From Chloroflexota bacterium (GTDB lineage Bacteria > Chloroflexota > Dehalococcoidia > Lucifugimonadales > GCA-2722455): a stretch of 64,000 nt of DNA. A program made the translations under genes and the position numbers. Positions 34,245-42,402 of this stretch are shown here, piece by piece. Position 1 is the stretch's first letter; each line of letters begins with the position of its first letter. The notes below the pieces were generated by a model, which saw nothing but the letters and a program-made list of their open reading frames with translations, did not search any database and had not been told where the DNA came from. The stretch covers positions 1 to 64,000 of the forward strand of contig PBMB01000012.1 of NCBI GenBank assembly GCA_002722455.1, in the 5' to 3' direction.

Positions 34245-35420
34245 ATGGTTATAAGTGAAAAACTCAAGACTCTTTTAAAAGAAGAAGTCTCTAATGAAAT
34301 TGAAAGTCTAAAATCTCTTGACATCACAGAGTTCAGGGAGCAAATCTGTGAAAATAAAGTTTTCAATGATATTCAATCTATACATAAACAATTGTATAAA
34401 GAAGAAATCATTGTTCGAAATGAAAAATTTGTTAAAAGTTTAAAAGACTATATCTCAAACTTTAAAAATCTTGAAGATTTGAAAGAGTTTCCAGTCAATG
34501 AAACAAATGTTGATCATACACTTGGTTTTTCTAAATTAGGCAACAAATTCTCTAAACTAATGGAGTTTAATTTAGAATACCTTTCTGAAAATCTTTTCAA
34601 CTATAAGATTACTGAGTTTTTCTCAAAAAGTAGTGTGTTCAAATTATTATTTAGTGAAGAAAAAAATAATTCTCAATTTAATCAATTTATGACTTTTCAA
34701 AGTAAGTCTATCCCTAACAGCATCCGATCTTTTAATATCAACGGCATTGATTACCTTTTTTATGAGGTCGATAAAAAAAACATTAGAAGATATGCTTTTT
34801 GGGGTTATATCTTTGATTGTGAATACGGCAAGGTTTTGTATAATATAAACCGTCGAAGTGCAAGAGAAGGTTCTTTGTCACTTTCTCTGTTTACCAATGA
34901 TAAAAATATTATTAATATTTCAAGTGGTTTCAACAACAAGTTCAATTACCAATTTTTCAGCAATTACTTTGAAAAATCAGCTTCCATTTTTATTCGAGAT
35001 TTTAATAAAGATTCTTTGTTTGGTTTGGGTTTTGAACATTATTACCCTGATATACTTGATTCCACACGTGAAGTGTTAGCCATTAAGCAAGAAAAAATTG
35101 GCGACCACAATTCTTTTTTAATTACTAATGGAGATAATGAAGTTGTTGGAAAACGATTTAAACTAGCATTAAATCAAAACTTAGAGTTTTCTTTATTGTT
35201 AGATAACCATTCATGCAGAAGTTTTATGGAAAGCTTCAATATGCAGCTCTTAAACAAAAAGAAAAACTATATACTTAATTATAGTAGTGATTTTTTTAAT
35301 AATCCGATTTTTTCTTCTGATCATCAATCAGTAAATCTTAAAGACGCTTTTGTTAAGATAAACACTCTTGATTACGGTGAAGATTTTTTAAATTACCTTG
35401 AATTAAAATATAAATCATAG
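34245..35420 (+). CDS. Hypothetical protein
   Basis: 391 residues, soluble: helical first third, then a beta-rich part (about 150-300) rich in F, Y and N. No signal peptide and no family recognised. AAGGAA ribosome-binding site; own promoter. Confidence 0.75.
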   Translation: MVISEKLKTLLKEEVSNEIESLKSLDITEFREQICENKVFNDIQSIHKQLYKEEIIVRNEKFVKSLKDYISNFKNLEDLKEFPVNETNVDHTLGFSKLGNKFSKLMEFNLEYLSENLFNYKITEFFSKSSVFKLLFSEEKNNSQFNQFMTFQSKSIPNSIRSFNINGIDYLFYEVDKKNIRRYAFWGYIFDCEYGKVLYNINRRSAREGSLSLSLFTNDKNIINISSGFNNKFNYQFFSNYFEKSASIFIRDFNKDSLFGLGFEHYYPDILDSTREVLAIKQEKIGDHNSFLITNGDNEVVGKRFKLALNQNLEFSLLLDNHSCRSFMESFNMQLLNKKKNYILNYSSDFFNNPIFSSDHQSVNLKDAFVKINTLDYGEDFLNYLELKYKS

Positions 35421-35478
35421 TGGATTTTTATAATATATACCTAAGTTTATAATTTTAAAAGATATATCATTTCCGACC

Positions 35479-35507
35479 TTGTAAAAAATCAAAAAGTGTA
35501 TTAGAAT
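35479..35507 (+). promoter_or_regulatory. Promoter of 35544
   Basis: TTGTAA, 17 bases, TAGAAT. Confidence 0.65.
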
Positions 35508-35543
35508 TAAAATTAAGTGTAATTTTTTATACAGGAGGCAATT

Positions 35544-35672
35544 ATGGGTACAATTATTGGATTGTTAATATTGGCTTGTGGAGATCTTTATCTTAAAAAG
35601 AAAACTGGTCTTCATTTTCCACAATGGATTTCTAAAAAATACAAAGAAAGTCAAAAAAAACCTAAAGAATGA
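35544..35672 (+). CDS. 42-residue single-helix membrane protein
   Basis: Starts MGTIIGLLILACGDLYLKKK: one hydrophobic helix followed by lysines, then HFPQWISKKYKESQKK. The promoter, a perfect AGGAGG seven bases before the ATG, and a strong terminator right after make this a well-supported small gene. ILAC resembles a lipobox, but the basic start of a signal peptide is missing, so I prefer a membrane-anchored peptide with a cytoplasmic basic tail. Confidence 0.75.
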   Translation: MGTIIGLLILACGDLYLKKKTGLHFPQWISKKYKESQKKPKE

Positions 35673-35678
35673 AAAACA

Positions 35679-35706
35679 AAAAAGGAGCTTAGGCTCCTTT
35701 TTCTTT
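35679..35706 (+). terminator. Terminator of 35544 gene
   Basis: AAAGGAGC-TTAG-GCTCCTTT with T run. Confidence 0.85.
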
Positions 35707-35738
35707 TAAATGTTTTTAGCGAATAAACCACAAGAAAC

Positions 35739-35761
35739 CCTCGCCCGTACCTAGGGCGGGG
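35739..35761. repeat. G/C-rich palindrome, IS605/REP-like end
   Basis: CCTCGCCC-GTACCTA-GGGCGGGG, an 8-bp stem with one T-G pair. Such G/C-rich hairpins are foreign to the local composition and look like the end of an IS200/IS605-type or REP element; no transposase is nearby. Confidence 0.5.
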
Positions 35762-35777
35762 AGCAGTCACTTCTTCA

Positions 35778-35885
35778 ATGGTTCAAAATAATTCTTTATA
35801 TATGCCTACTATGAGTGGTTACAATGATGAAGTTCTTTCTTATTTTGGTCATTTAGTGGAGCATTTAAAAGAAACTAAACGTTAA
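35778..35885 (+). pseudogene. 35-codon fragment downstream of the palindrome
   Basis: Frame starting MVQNNSLYMPTMSGYNDEVL and ending KETKR, followed by a terminator, but with no promoter or ribosome-binding site of its own. Probably the 3' end of a gene whose front was replaced when the adjacent element inserted or left; a real short protein is less likely. Confidence 0.35.
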
Positions 35886-35896
35886 TTTTATAAATA

Positions 35897-35926
35897 AAAA
35901 AAGCCGCTACTTAATGCGGCTTTTTC
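35897..35926. terminator. Bidirectional terminator
   Basis: AAAAAGCCGC-TACTTAAT-GCGGCTTTTT between the fragment at 35778 and the minus-strand membrane operon. Confidence 0.85.
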
Positions 35927-36804
35927 TATTCATTTATCAAATCGCCTTCTTTAACGGAAGTCTTTTTTAAAAAGAATGAATTTACACTATGCACACCATT
36001 CTTTTTTAATTCTTTTTCTATATCCAATTGTATTACTTCTGATAATTCATTCGACTCTAGATTTAAATTCTTTACTTTGTCTTTTAAAAATATCAAACAC
36101 TCTAATTCAGTTGAATTTCCTTTTATATCATCTTTAACTTTTTCTAGCTCAGATATTACTTTCTCTTTCATTAGTTTCAATTCTTTTTTACTTTTAAGGT
36201 GCTTATTTTCTACATTAAGCTTAAAAACGTAATTATCTGTAACATATATAAACAATACGAATAATAGTGTTGTAACAATATAGGAAGTCATATAATAAAA
36301 AGAAGAAAAAAGTAATTCAGGGGCTTCTCCTATTATAAATTCAAGAGGCAATAAAAGAAGGATTGAAGTTATAAAATGCACAGGAATAGCTATTGAAGTA
36401 ATTATGAAATTAGTAAAGAAGCTTGAAGAAACTATATTTAAATAATCTACTTTTGTAATTTCATTGTATTCGTCATTATAATAATCAACATAATAAATAA
36501 TATTTTTTCCTTTTGAGTCTTTTTTTTCCATTCCTATATTTTTTAGAGTTCTAGCATAACAATCTTTTTTTATAAATTTATGAATCATTATTATTACAGG
36601 AAGAAAGAACACGACAGGGGTAAAACCAGTAAACATTAAAAAAGAAATTATTAATAAAGTATAAAACCCTATATTTAAAAAATCATAAATACGTTCTGCT
36701 TTTTTAAATTTGAGCAATCGTGATTCTCTTTTGCATTTACACAAATTGTCTATCTTTTTGTTTAAATCTTTGACTTTTTCTTCTAAGTTTTTTTTATTTT
36801 CCAT
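35926..36804 (-). CDS. Bilobed coiled-coil membrane family, four helices (group B)
   Basis: 292 residues: coiled coil 1-25, helices about 41-59, 62-77, 130-156 and 167-188, C-terminal LIFLKDKVKNLNLES, DIEKELKKNG, NSFFLKK and the tail GDLINE. Starts at the base following the stop of its paralogue at 36805. Same C-terminal blocks as the 11997 protein, 23 kb away, so group B was split by later rearrangement or duplication. Confidence 0.8.
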   Translation of the reverse strand: MENKKNLEEKVKDLNKKIDNLCKCKRESRLLKFKKAERIYDFLNIGFYTLLIISFLMFTGFTPVVFFLPVIIMIHKFIKKDCYARTLKNIGMEKKDSKGKNIIYYVDYYNDEYNEITKVDYLNIVSSSFFTNFIITSIAIPVHFITSILLLLPLEFIIGEAPELLFSSFYYMTSYIVTTLLFVLFIYVTDNYVFKLNVENKHLKSKKELKLMKEKVISELEKVKDDIKGNSTELECLIFLKDKVKNLNLESNELSEVIQLDIEKELKKNGVHSVNSFFLKKTSVKEGDLINE

Positions 36805-37701
36805 TTAAAAATTCTCTATTTGGGTTTCTTCTTGTAGATTTTTAACAATATAGCTATCTATACTATCAATGTTTTCTTTTTTTAATTCGTCTTCAATTTT
36901 TGAATCTATCAATGAATCTAAATAAACATATTTCAAAGGTCTAATTTCTTCTTTTAACATTAATAATTTTCTTACTTCATCACCTTTATAGGTTTCTTTC
37001 ATTTTAAATAGCAACTCTTCTGATCTTAATTTTTTTCTTATTGCTTCTGTTGCTTCATTTTCTTTTAATACATATTTTTGTTTGAACTTTTTGTTTTTAT
37101 ATAATGAGAATAAAGAAAAAATAAAAGACAAAAATAAAAAGCTTATTAGAGTTAATGTTTCAACCGCACTTGAAGTTAAGATTATGCTTATGGTCTCTCC
37201 TTCAAGACCCGCTCTTTTTAATATAAGTTCAAATAAAATTGTAGGTAATGAAAAAAATATTATATTTAAAAACATTGTTCCAAAAAATAAAGAAAAGAGG
37301 AAAAAGTCTATTGATTCACTTTCATTTTTGATTTCTTCTTTTTTAATTTCTTTTTTTTCTTTTATCAAATCTTCCATAAAAAAATCATAATGTTTTTTTG
37401 AACTTGTTTGTCTTCTTCGTTTAGATTGAATTATTTCACTTACAAAAAAATCTTCCCTAAAAGCCATAATAAAGAAAAATGCGTTTATATTACCTAATAA
37501 GGGATAAAGAGATGAAGTCATAAAACAAAAAAATATTGTAACCAAAAAAGATAATATTAAGTGAGCTGTATTATCTTTAAACATTTGTTTTTTATGGATT
37601 TCATATATTTGTTTAAGTTTTATTTCACAAACACGAGATAAATTTTTATCTATTTCTTTAATCAATTCTTTCTTATTCATCAATTTGTTAATGCTATTCA
37701 T
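36805..37701 (-). CDS. Bilobed coiled-coil membrane family, four helices (group B)
   Basis: 298 residues: charged N-terminus 1-40, helices about 45-64, 66-82, 132-160 and 171-200, C-terminal LLMLKEEIRPLKY, SKIEDELKKEN, DSYIVKN and the tail TQIENF. The ATG at 37701 follows AAGGA; the hydrophobic stretch upstream in frame to 37755 is not coding. First gene of a two-gene operon. Confidence 0.8.
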   Translation of the reverse strand: MNSINKLMNKKELIKEIDKNLSRVCEIKLKQIYEIHKKQMFKDNTAHLILSFLVTIFFCFMTSSLYPLLGNINAFFFIMAFREDFFVSEIIQSKRRRQTSSKKHYDFFMEDLIKEKKEIKKEEIKNESESIDFFLFSLFFGTMFLNIIFFSLPTILFELILKRAGLEGETISIILTSSAVETLTLISFLFLSFIFSLFSLYKNKKFKQKYVLKENEATEAIRKKLRSEELLFKMKETYKGDEVRKLLMLKEEIRPLKYVYLDSLIDSKIEDELKKENIDSIDSYIVKNLQEETQIENF

Positions 37702-37755
37702 TTCTATTCCTTTTATTAACTTCTCGAATATATTAAAAATAAAAATAAAAGTCAA

Positions 37756-37792
37756 TAATAAAAAAACCGCAGCTACCTAGCTACGGTATTTA
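37756..37792 (-). terminator. Terminator after 37807-38607
   Basis: ACCG(C)AGCT ... AGCT(A)CGGT with one mismatch and an A run on the plus strand (T run on the minus strand). Confidence 0.7.
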
Positions 37793-37806
37793 TTTTAAAG
37801 TGTTTT

Positions 37807-38607
37807 TTAAACCATGAACAACTCTTTTTTATCAATTAAATTGTTTTTTAATTGTCTTATATAATTTTCATTTTCCTCTCTGGTTAAAAACAATACTCTT
37901 GTTTTGTTGTTTGAAGGCTTAAAATCCCATGAATCTTGTTCTTTATTATATTCAAAATTAATTACTACTCTATTTTCTGGAATACCTTTTTCTCCTTTAT
38001 GAAGAATTACAGAGAGTTCTATATTTCCTTCTTTTGGTTCGCTTCTAATGTATTCATATTCATATTCAGCAGTCTTTAATAAAGGATCACCTTTCAATAC
38101 AGCTTCCAGACCATTTGTTGTTGTTGAATAAACTTTTAACTCAGTAAAGTCAACGTCAGGAACTTTAAGCTCTATTTCTTCATTTCCGTCAAGAAGATTT
38201 TTTGGGAATTTCTCTTTTAAAAAATTGAAAAAATCTTCTTCTGAAATAGATTGTATATGATCACAAAAACTTTTTAGATTCGAGACTTTGTCTTTAATAG
38301 TTTTATCCATCTTTCGTTCAAATCTTGTTGTTGTAGCCATAAGGTATTCCAACTTATCTATTGCTTCTGCAAAAATATAAGCCAGTTCTTCAATAAAACG
38401 TTCATAATCGTTCTCATAACCATCACCATAACCAACATGTTTATTATATTCTTTTATTGTTGTTTCTATTTCGATTGAGTCAAACGCTTTTAATCCTGAT
38501 TTCTCTACCAAATATAGAATATAACTAGATCTTGGAAGAATATAATATCTAGCTACTCCATAAATTTCAGTTGCTTCTTCTAAACCTACTATTTTTGATT
38601 TAAACAT
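37807..38607 (-). CDS. Hypothetical soluble protein, paralogue of 38618
   Basis: 266 residues. Related to the preceding gene: EEATEIYGVARYYI matches GEASKEYGVEVTYL, GLKAFDSIE matches GLKATMNLL, KVPDVDFTELKVYS matches NFPDLDIMSLNLYS, and both end in a strand-rich domain with a W (DSWDFKP, SSWEMKV). Two domains: helical (1-135) and beta-rich (150-245). Separated from 38618 by ten bases. Function unknown. Confidence 0.8.
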   Translation of the reverse strand: MFKSKIVGLEEATEIYGVARYYILPRSSYILYLVEKSGLKAFDSIEIETTIKEYNKHVGYGDGYENDYERFIEELAYIFAEAIDKLEYLMATTTRFERKMDKTIKDKVSNLKSFCDHIQSISEEDFFNFLKEKFPKNLLDGNEEIELKVPDVDFTELKVYSTTTNGLEAVLKGDPLLKTAEYEYEYIRSEPKEGNIELSVILHKGEKGIPENRVVINFEYNKEQDSWDFKPSNNKTRVLFLTREENENYIRQLKNNLIDKKELFMV

Positions 38608-38617
38608 AATTCAGCCC

Positions 38618-39427
38618 TTACAGTGCGTCAATTTTTTCTTTCATTGATTCAAAAGAGTTCTTTAATTCTTTTTTATCTAATGAAAACAATTCATTGCCTG
38701 GATTTTTTACTTTCATTTCCCAACTTGATCTATTTATTTCTTTTTTAAATTTAACAATTGCTTCTTTTTTCGTCTTTTTTTCAATGAAAGTTACTGTAAT
38801 TTCTGAGTTTAACTCATTTACTTTGTTAAAGTTAATGTATTTAGGTTTGTAATGGTTTAGTTTTGCATATTCTTTCCCTAACAACCCACGAAGATTAGGT
38901 GCAATAGAATAAAGATTTAAAGACATAATATCAAGATCAGGGAAATTCATTACAACGTCTTCGTTTTTGAAAATAATTTGTTGATTTTCTTCTTTCAGCA
39001 TTGTTTCAAATGCATCGCCACTTGATTTATGACGTTCTATGAAAGCGTGTGTTTCTTTATCTTTTTTATGCTGCGTTTTCATTTCTTTGTTGAAAAGGTA
39101 ATCTTTTAGAGAAGACAAACTTTTGTTGCTGCGAATATTCAACAAGGCTGCACTTTCTAATTCTCTTGATAGTTCATTGATCGCCAACTCATAATCTGTT
39201 TCTTCTTTTGGAATGAATCTGATTTCTTTAGGATTTCTTGTTTTTTGAACAAAAGCATAGTCTAAAAGATTCATTGTCGCTTTTAATCCGTCTTTTTTAA
39301 GAATAGAGGCAAGGTGGCTCATTGATTTAATCAAATAAGTTACTTCAACTCCATACTCCTTAGACGCTTCACCGAATGTAAGAAGTCTATTTTGAATTTG
39401 TTCTTGTGTCTTTAATACAGTATACAT
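38618..39427 (-). CDS. Hypothetical soluble protein, paralogue of 37807
   Basis: 269 residues with the same two-part layout as its neighbour: helical first half, beta-rich second half. The ATG at 39427 is supported by AAGAGAGA upstream and by a promoter (39459-39487) that overlaps any longer reading. Operon of two paralogues, next to two membrane-family paralogues. Confidence 0.8.
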   Translation of the reverse strand: MYTVLKTQEQIQNRLLTFGEASKEYGVEVTYLIKSMSHLASILKKDGLKATMNLLDYAFVQKTRNPKEIRFIPKEETDYELAINELSRELESAALLNIRSNKSLSSLKDYLFNKEMKTQHKKDKETHAFIERHKSSGDAFETMLKEENQQIIFKNEDVVMNFPDLDIMSLNLYSIAPNLRGLLGKEYAKLNHYKPKYINFNKVNELNSEITVTFIEKKTKKEAIVKFKKEINRSSWEMKVKNPGNELFSLDKKELKNSFESMKEKIDAL

Positions 39428-39458
39428 GCTAGAAATCTCTCTTGATTTATTTGTTCTT

Positions 39459-39487
39459 ATTATATCTATTTTCGCATTTTCCTTCAA
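39459..39487 (-). promoter_or_regulatory. Promoter of 38618
   Basis: On the minus strand TTGAAG, 17 bases, TATAAT. Confidence 0.75.
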
Positions 39488-39507
39488 GGGTTTTTTTGTT
39501 TTCTTGG

Positions 39508-39536
39508 TTGTATTTGTTATTTCACTTTGCTATAAT
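39508..39536 (+). promoter_or_regulatory. Promoter of 39584
   Basis: TTGTAT, 17 bases, TATAAT; back to back with the minus-strand promoter 20 bases away. Confidence 0.75.
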
Positions 39537-39583
39537 AAGCCCTATGAAATACATTACAAAATTAAAACTTAAAGGAAAAAACT

Positions 39584-40288
39584 ATGGCTTCTAGCACTGA
39601 TTCTCTATTTTTCAAAAAAGAAGATTCAAACCTTACTGTCGAAAAACTTCGAGAAATGAACTATCTTGCAAAAGAAACAAGCAAAGGCTTTATTCTTGTT
39701 GGTCTCTTCCACGATCTCCGACAACGACAACTAAATTATTACAGCGAATGGGAGTTTAAGGAAGATTACAAAGAGCTTGTTAAACTTCTTTCTGATAATC
39801 TTAAAGAAAACGCTCCACCAATCATGAGATTAAATTCTAGCACCTTTGGTGGCTGTTTTGACGATGAACCTTCATTGAAAGTCTATAATTCCGAAGGTGA
39901 AAAAGTAAAAGTTTTTTATGATAATATCTTTACACCAGATAAAGAAAATATGATTCAAAGTTATTTCAATGAACTGTACAAAACCGATGAACATTACTAT
40001 GATTACGTTGGTTTTTTCCGAGATGATAGCGAAATCATAACAGAAGAACAAAAACAAATGATCAAAGATATGGACGACGAAAAAGAACGTAAAGAACGAG
40101 AAGCTTGGGAAAAGACAATTGACCTAAGTGATACAGAAGAAGTTCTTCGTCGTTACATCTTTGCAAAGAAAAAAACAGACCGTAGTGCCATTGGCAATCC
40201 TGCTTATGGTTTGAGCAAAGAACAAGTCGAACAAGTTGAAAATGATGTTCGTTTCATTGAAGCAATCTATGGTGAGGAAGATGATTAA
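39584..40288 (+). CDS. Hypothetical acidic protein, coupled to 40288
   Basis: 234 residues, soluble. Acidic C-terminal half with a charged helix (DMDDEKERKEREAWEKT) and then ATG-overlap (TAATG) with the next gene. No family recognised. AAAGGAAAAA ribosome-binding site. Codon use is less AT-biased than that of the membrane family, as for most genes from here to 51 kb. Confidence 0.8.
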   Translation: MASSTDSLFFKKEDSNLTVEKLREMNYLAKETSKGFILVGLFHDLRQRQLNYYSEWEFKEDYKELVKLLSDNLKENAPPIMRLNSSTFGGCFDDEPSLKVYNSEGEKVKVFYDNIFTPDKENMIQSYFNELYKTDEHYYDYVGFFRDDSEIITEEQKQMIKDMDDEKERKEREAWEKTIDLSDTEEVLRRYIFAKKKTDRSAIGNPAYGLSKEQVEQVENDVRFIEAIYGEEDD

Positions 40289-41061
40289 TGTCTACTTATG
40301 TCATCAAAAAGATTGAAGATCACAACGAAGCACAAAACATTATTTTTTTCAACATCAACGATGTTAATCGTTATGCCATTATTGACGAACTTGAAAAAAC
40401 GTCTGCCTGTCCACATTGTGAAAATGTTGAAACGTATCGACATGATGAAACAACAATGTATTTATCAATGAAGTGTAAAATTGAGAACATTCAAGCTTGT
40501 CTTTGCAACACTTGTAACAATATTGTTGGCTTTGAAGAAGAACAACAAGAAGTAGCAGAAGAAGCTATCTCTGAATTTATATGTAATCGTCCAAGTATTT
40601 CTTCTTTGATTTCACCGTTTCATGAATCAAGTATGCGTTGGTGTGATAATTTTGCTTGTGCTTGTATGGGTGCTGCCAATTGTTCTGGTCAACTTAGTGC
40701 TTATCTTTACACTAAGACTGATTGGATTATTTGGAAAAGTAAAAATCAAAATACAGCTAAAAATTCGTTTCGTATTGAAATTAATGATTATGAAAAACGA
40801 ATACCAACATTAAAAACGTTATCAAGTATTCTTCATATGCCTTTAACAGAAATGAAATCTATTATTGAAGAACATCCACGTATTTTCTTTGTTAAGTATG
40901 ATATGTATAAATGGGAAGAAAAAGACATTCAAAAAGATATTGAAAAGGTTAAAAAAATCCTTTCTGATAAAGACATTCTGTTTAATGTCGAAGTTTCAGA
41001 CATGGATTTTGATGAAATGGTTAAATTTACAGACAAACCGATCTTTACCGTAGAACGATAA
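40288..41061 (+). CDS. Hypothetical protein with CxxC pairs
   Basis: 257 residues. CPHC (about 41-44) and CNTC (about 72-75) form a probable zinc-binding module, and a second cysteine-rich stretch, CDNFACACMGAANC, lies near 115-128. The rest is helical and charged. Starts within the stop of 39584 (TAATG), so the pair is translationally coupled. No family recognised. Confidence 0.75.
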   Translation: MSTYVIKKIEDHNEAQNIIFFNINDVNRYAIIDELEKTSACPHCENVETYRHDETTMYLSMKCKIENIQACLCNTCNNIVGFEEEQQEVAEEAISEFICNRPSISSLISPFHESSMRWCDNFACACMGAANCSGQLSAYLYTKTDWIIWKSKNQNTAKNSFRIEINDYEKRIPTLKTLSSILHMPLTEMKSIIEEHPRIFFVKYDMYKWEEKDIQKDIEKVKKILSDKDILFNVEVSDMDFDEMVKFTDKPIFTVER

Positions 41062-41080
41062 GTTGATATGTAATTGGATT

Positions 41081-41112
41081 AAAAGGCACAAGTTCCTCTT
41101 GTGCCTTTTTGT
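41081..41112 (+). terminator. Terminator of 39584-41061 operon
   Basis: AAAAGGCACAAG-TTCCT-CTTGTGCCTTTT, 12-bp stem. Confidence 0.9.
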
Positions 41113-41174
41113 TATATAGAAAATGTTTCATATATTATTGTGCTTTATGTCAAAGTATTTCAATACTGCTTTTG

Positions 41175-41203
41175 TTGATCAAAATCAGGTTTTTTGTTAA
41201 AAT
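41175..41203 (+). promoter_or_regulatory. Promoter of 41224
   Basis: TTGATC, 17 bases, TAAAAT. Confidence 0.65.
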
Positions 41204-41223
41204 AAATAATATGGGAGTATAAA

Positions 41224-41442
41224 ATGAAGAAATTTAAAAAACAATTTTCTGAAAAGCTAGTTGAGATTGGTTATCACGTAAATGAAGCTATTCACCTTGA
41301 TTTAGACGAAGGTCATGTTCGTGTTTACAAACAAGGTAAGTATATTTGCACTGTTAATTATTCTTGCGAAAAATTTCAAAAAAGCAATTTTTATACTCCA
41401 GACGATATTGTAAAAATCATCAATGAATATGGTGATAACTAA
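41224..41442 (+). CDS. Hypothetical small protein
   Basis: A 72-residue soluble protein, basic start then beta (GHVRVYKQGKYICTV) and a C-terminal helix. GGGAG ribosome-binding site. First of three small genes in a row (41224, 41456, 41608). Confidence 0.7.
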   Translation: MKKFKKQFSEKLVEIGYHVNEAIHLDLDEGHVRVYKQGKYICTVNYSCEKFQKSNFYTPDDIVKIINEYGDN

Positions 41443-41455
41443 ATAAGGTATTAGT

Positions 41456-41605
41456 ATGGAAAATAAAACCGTTAATTCGGAAAAAATGATTGAACTATCA
41501 AGAGAACTTGTCCTTTCTATAATTGAAAGATATGACATTAAAAGTTATGACGAATTTACTTGTCCTATTGTTAAAAATATGGCAATTGAATTGGAGGTGT
41601 TTTAA
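41456..41605 (+). CDS. 49-residue protein between two small genes
   Basis: Acidic helical protein (MIELSRELVLSIIERYD). It lies in frame with ATAAGG upstream of its ATG, 13 bases after the previous stop, and its last codons (TTGGAGGTG) form the ribosome-binding site of the next gene. This tight packing supports it as real. Confidence 0.6.
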   Translation: MENKTVNSEKMIELSRELVLSIIERYDIKSYDEFTCPIVKNMAIELEVF

Positions 41606-41607
41606 TT

Positions 41608-41898
41608 ATGCCTGAATCAGACTATCAATTTTCAATTCAACCCTCAACAAAATGTATATGGCTAGACAAAAATGATAATAAAATATTAAAAATTGTCTTG
41701 CGTTCAGAATCTCAAATCAGTTTAAATGTTATAAAACTAATTCAATCTAATTTAAAAGCATTAGATGAAAATGAAAAAAAACAAAATATTCGCTATTTCA
41801 ACATCGATAAAATTGTAAATGAGATTCGTGATTTCATGGAAGAATATAGTGAACTTCAAAATAAAAAACCTGGTTTTTATATTGATATTTGCTCTTAA
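41608..41898 (+). CDS. Hypothetical small protein
   Basis: A 96-residue soluble protein, beta start and helical end. Strong GGAGGTG site located in the tail of the preceding gene, so translation is coupled. No family recognised. Confidence 0.7.
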   Translation: MPESDYQFSIQPSTKCIWLDKNDNKILKIVLRSESQISLNVIKLIQSNLKALDENEKKQNIRYFNIDKIVNEIRDFMEEYSELQNKKPGFYIDICS

Positions 41899-41901
41899 TG
41901 T

Positions 41902-41930
41902 TTGATTTATAGTCCTTATTAAGTTATCAT
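41902..41930 (+). promoter_or_regulatory. Promoter of the 41965-44650 operon
   Basis: TTGATT, 17 bases, TATCAT, then CG. Confidence 0.65.
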
Positions 41931-41964
41931 CGTTTAACTTAATAATTAAAATAGAGATTAAAAC

Positions 41965-42402
41965 ATGAGAATCATTGGCACAAAAGAATTTAGAAAAGAC
42001 GAGAAAGTTTATCCATATGTTAAACTAGAAAGCATGAGTGAAGTTTATGCTTATTTAGAAAAATCTAACAATGAATTTTCTCGCTTTTTAAAAGCACTTA
42101 TTAACTCAGAAGAACCTGTTCGTCGTTGGGATCATATTCGTGCAGAAGGCACTGTCATGGCAGAATTCTATGCAACTGTTGTTAATATGAAAGTTAATGA
42201 GATCTCACCTTTCCAATCAATCTTGGATATATCACAATTGAAAGCAAAAGGCATTGTTGAAACTTTTCAGCGAGAAGGTTGTGTTTGTGTGAATTTAGAA
42301 ACAGGTACATTTCGTGGTGATTTTAACAATGAATATGACATTGTAGTGTCTGACGAAGTATTGTTTGAACTTGATATTAAACAAGATTATTCGGAGATTT
42401 AA
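41965..42402 (+). CDS. Hypothetical protein coupled to the MneA-like exporter
   Basis: A 145-residue soluble alpha/beta protein with two cysteines (GCVCVN). Its stop overlaps the start of the exporter (TAATG), so the two are coupled; a role in metal sensing or delivery is a guess from context only. No family recognised. Confidence 0.75.
   Translation: MRIIGTKEFRKDEKVYPYVKLESMSEVYAYLEKSNNEFSRFLKALINSEEPVRRWDHIRAEGTVMAEFYATVVNMKVNEISPFQSILDISQLKAKGIVETFQREGCVCVNLETGTFRGDFNNEYDIVVSDEVLFELDIKQDYSEI

Noticed and set aside
39428-39487. TTG 39487 as start of the 38618 gene
   Set aside because: The codons upstream of 39427 are a TTGAAG-17-TATAAT promoter on the minus strand.
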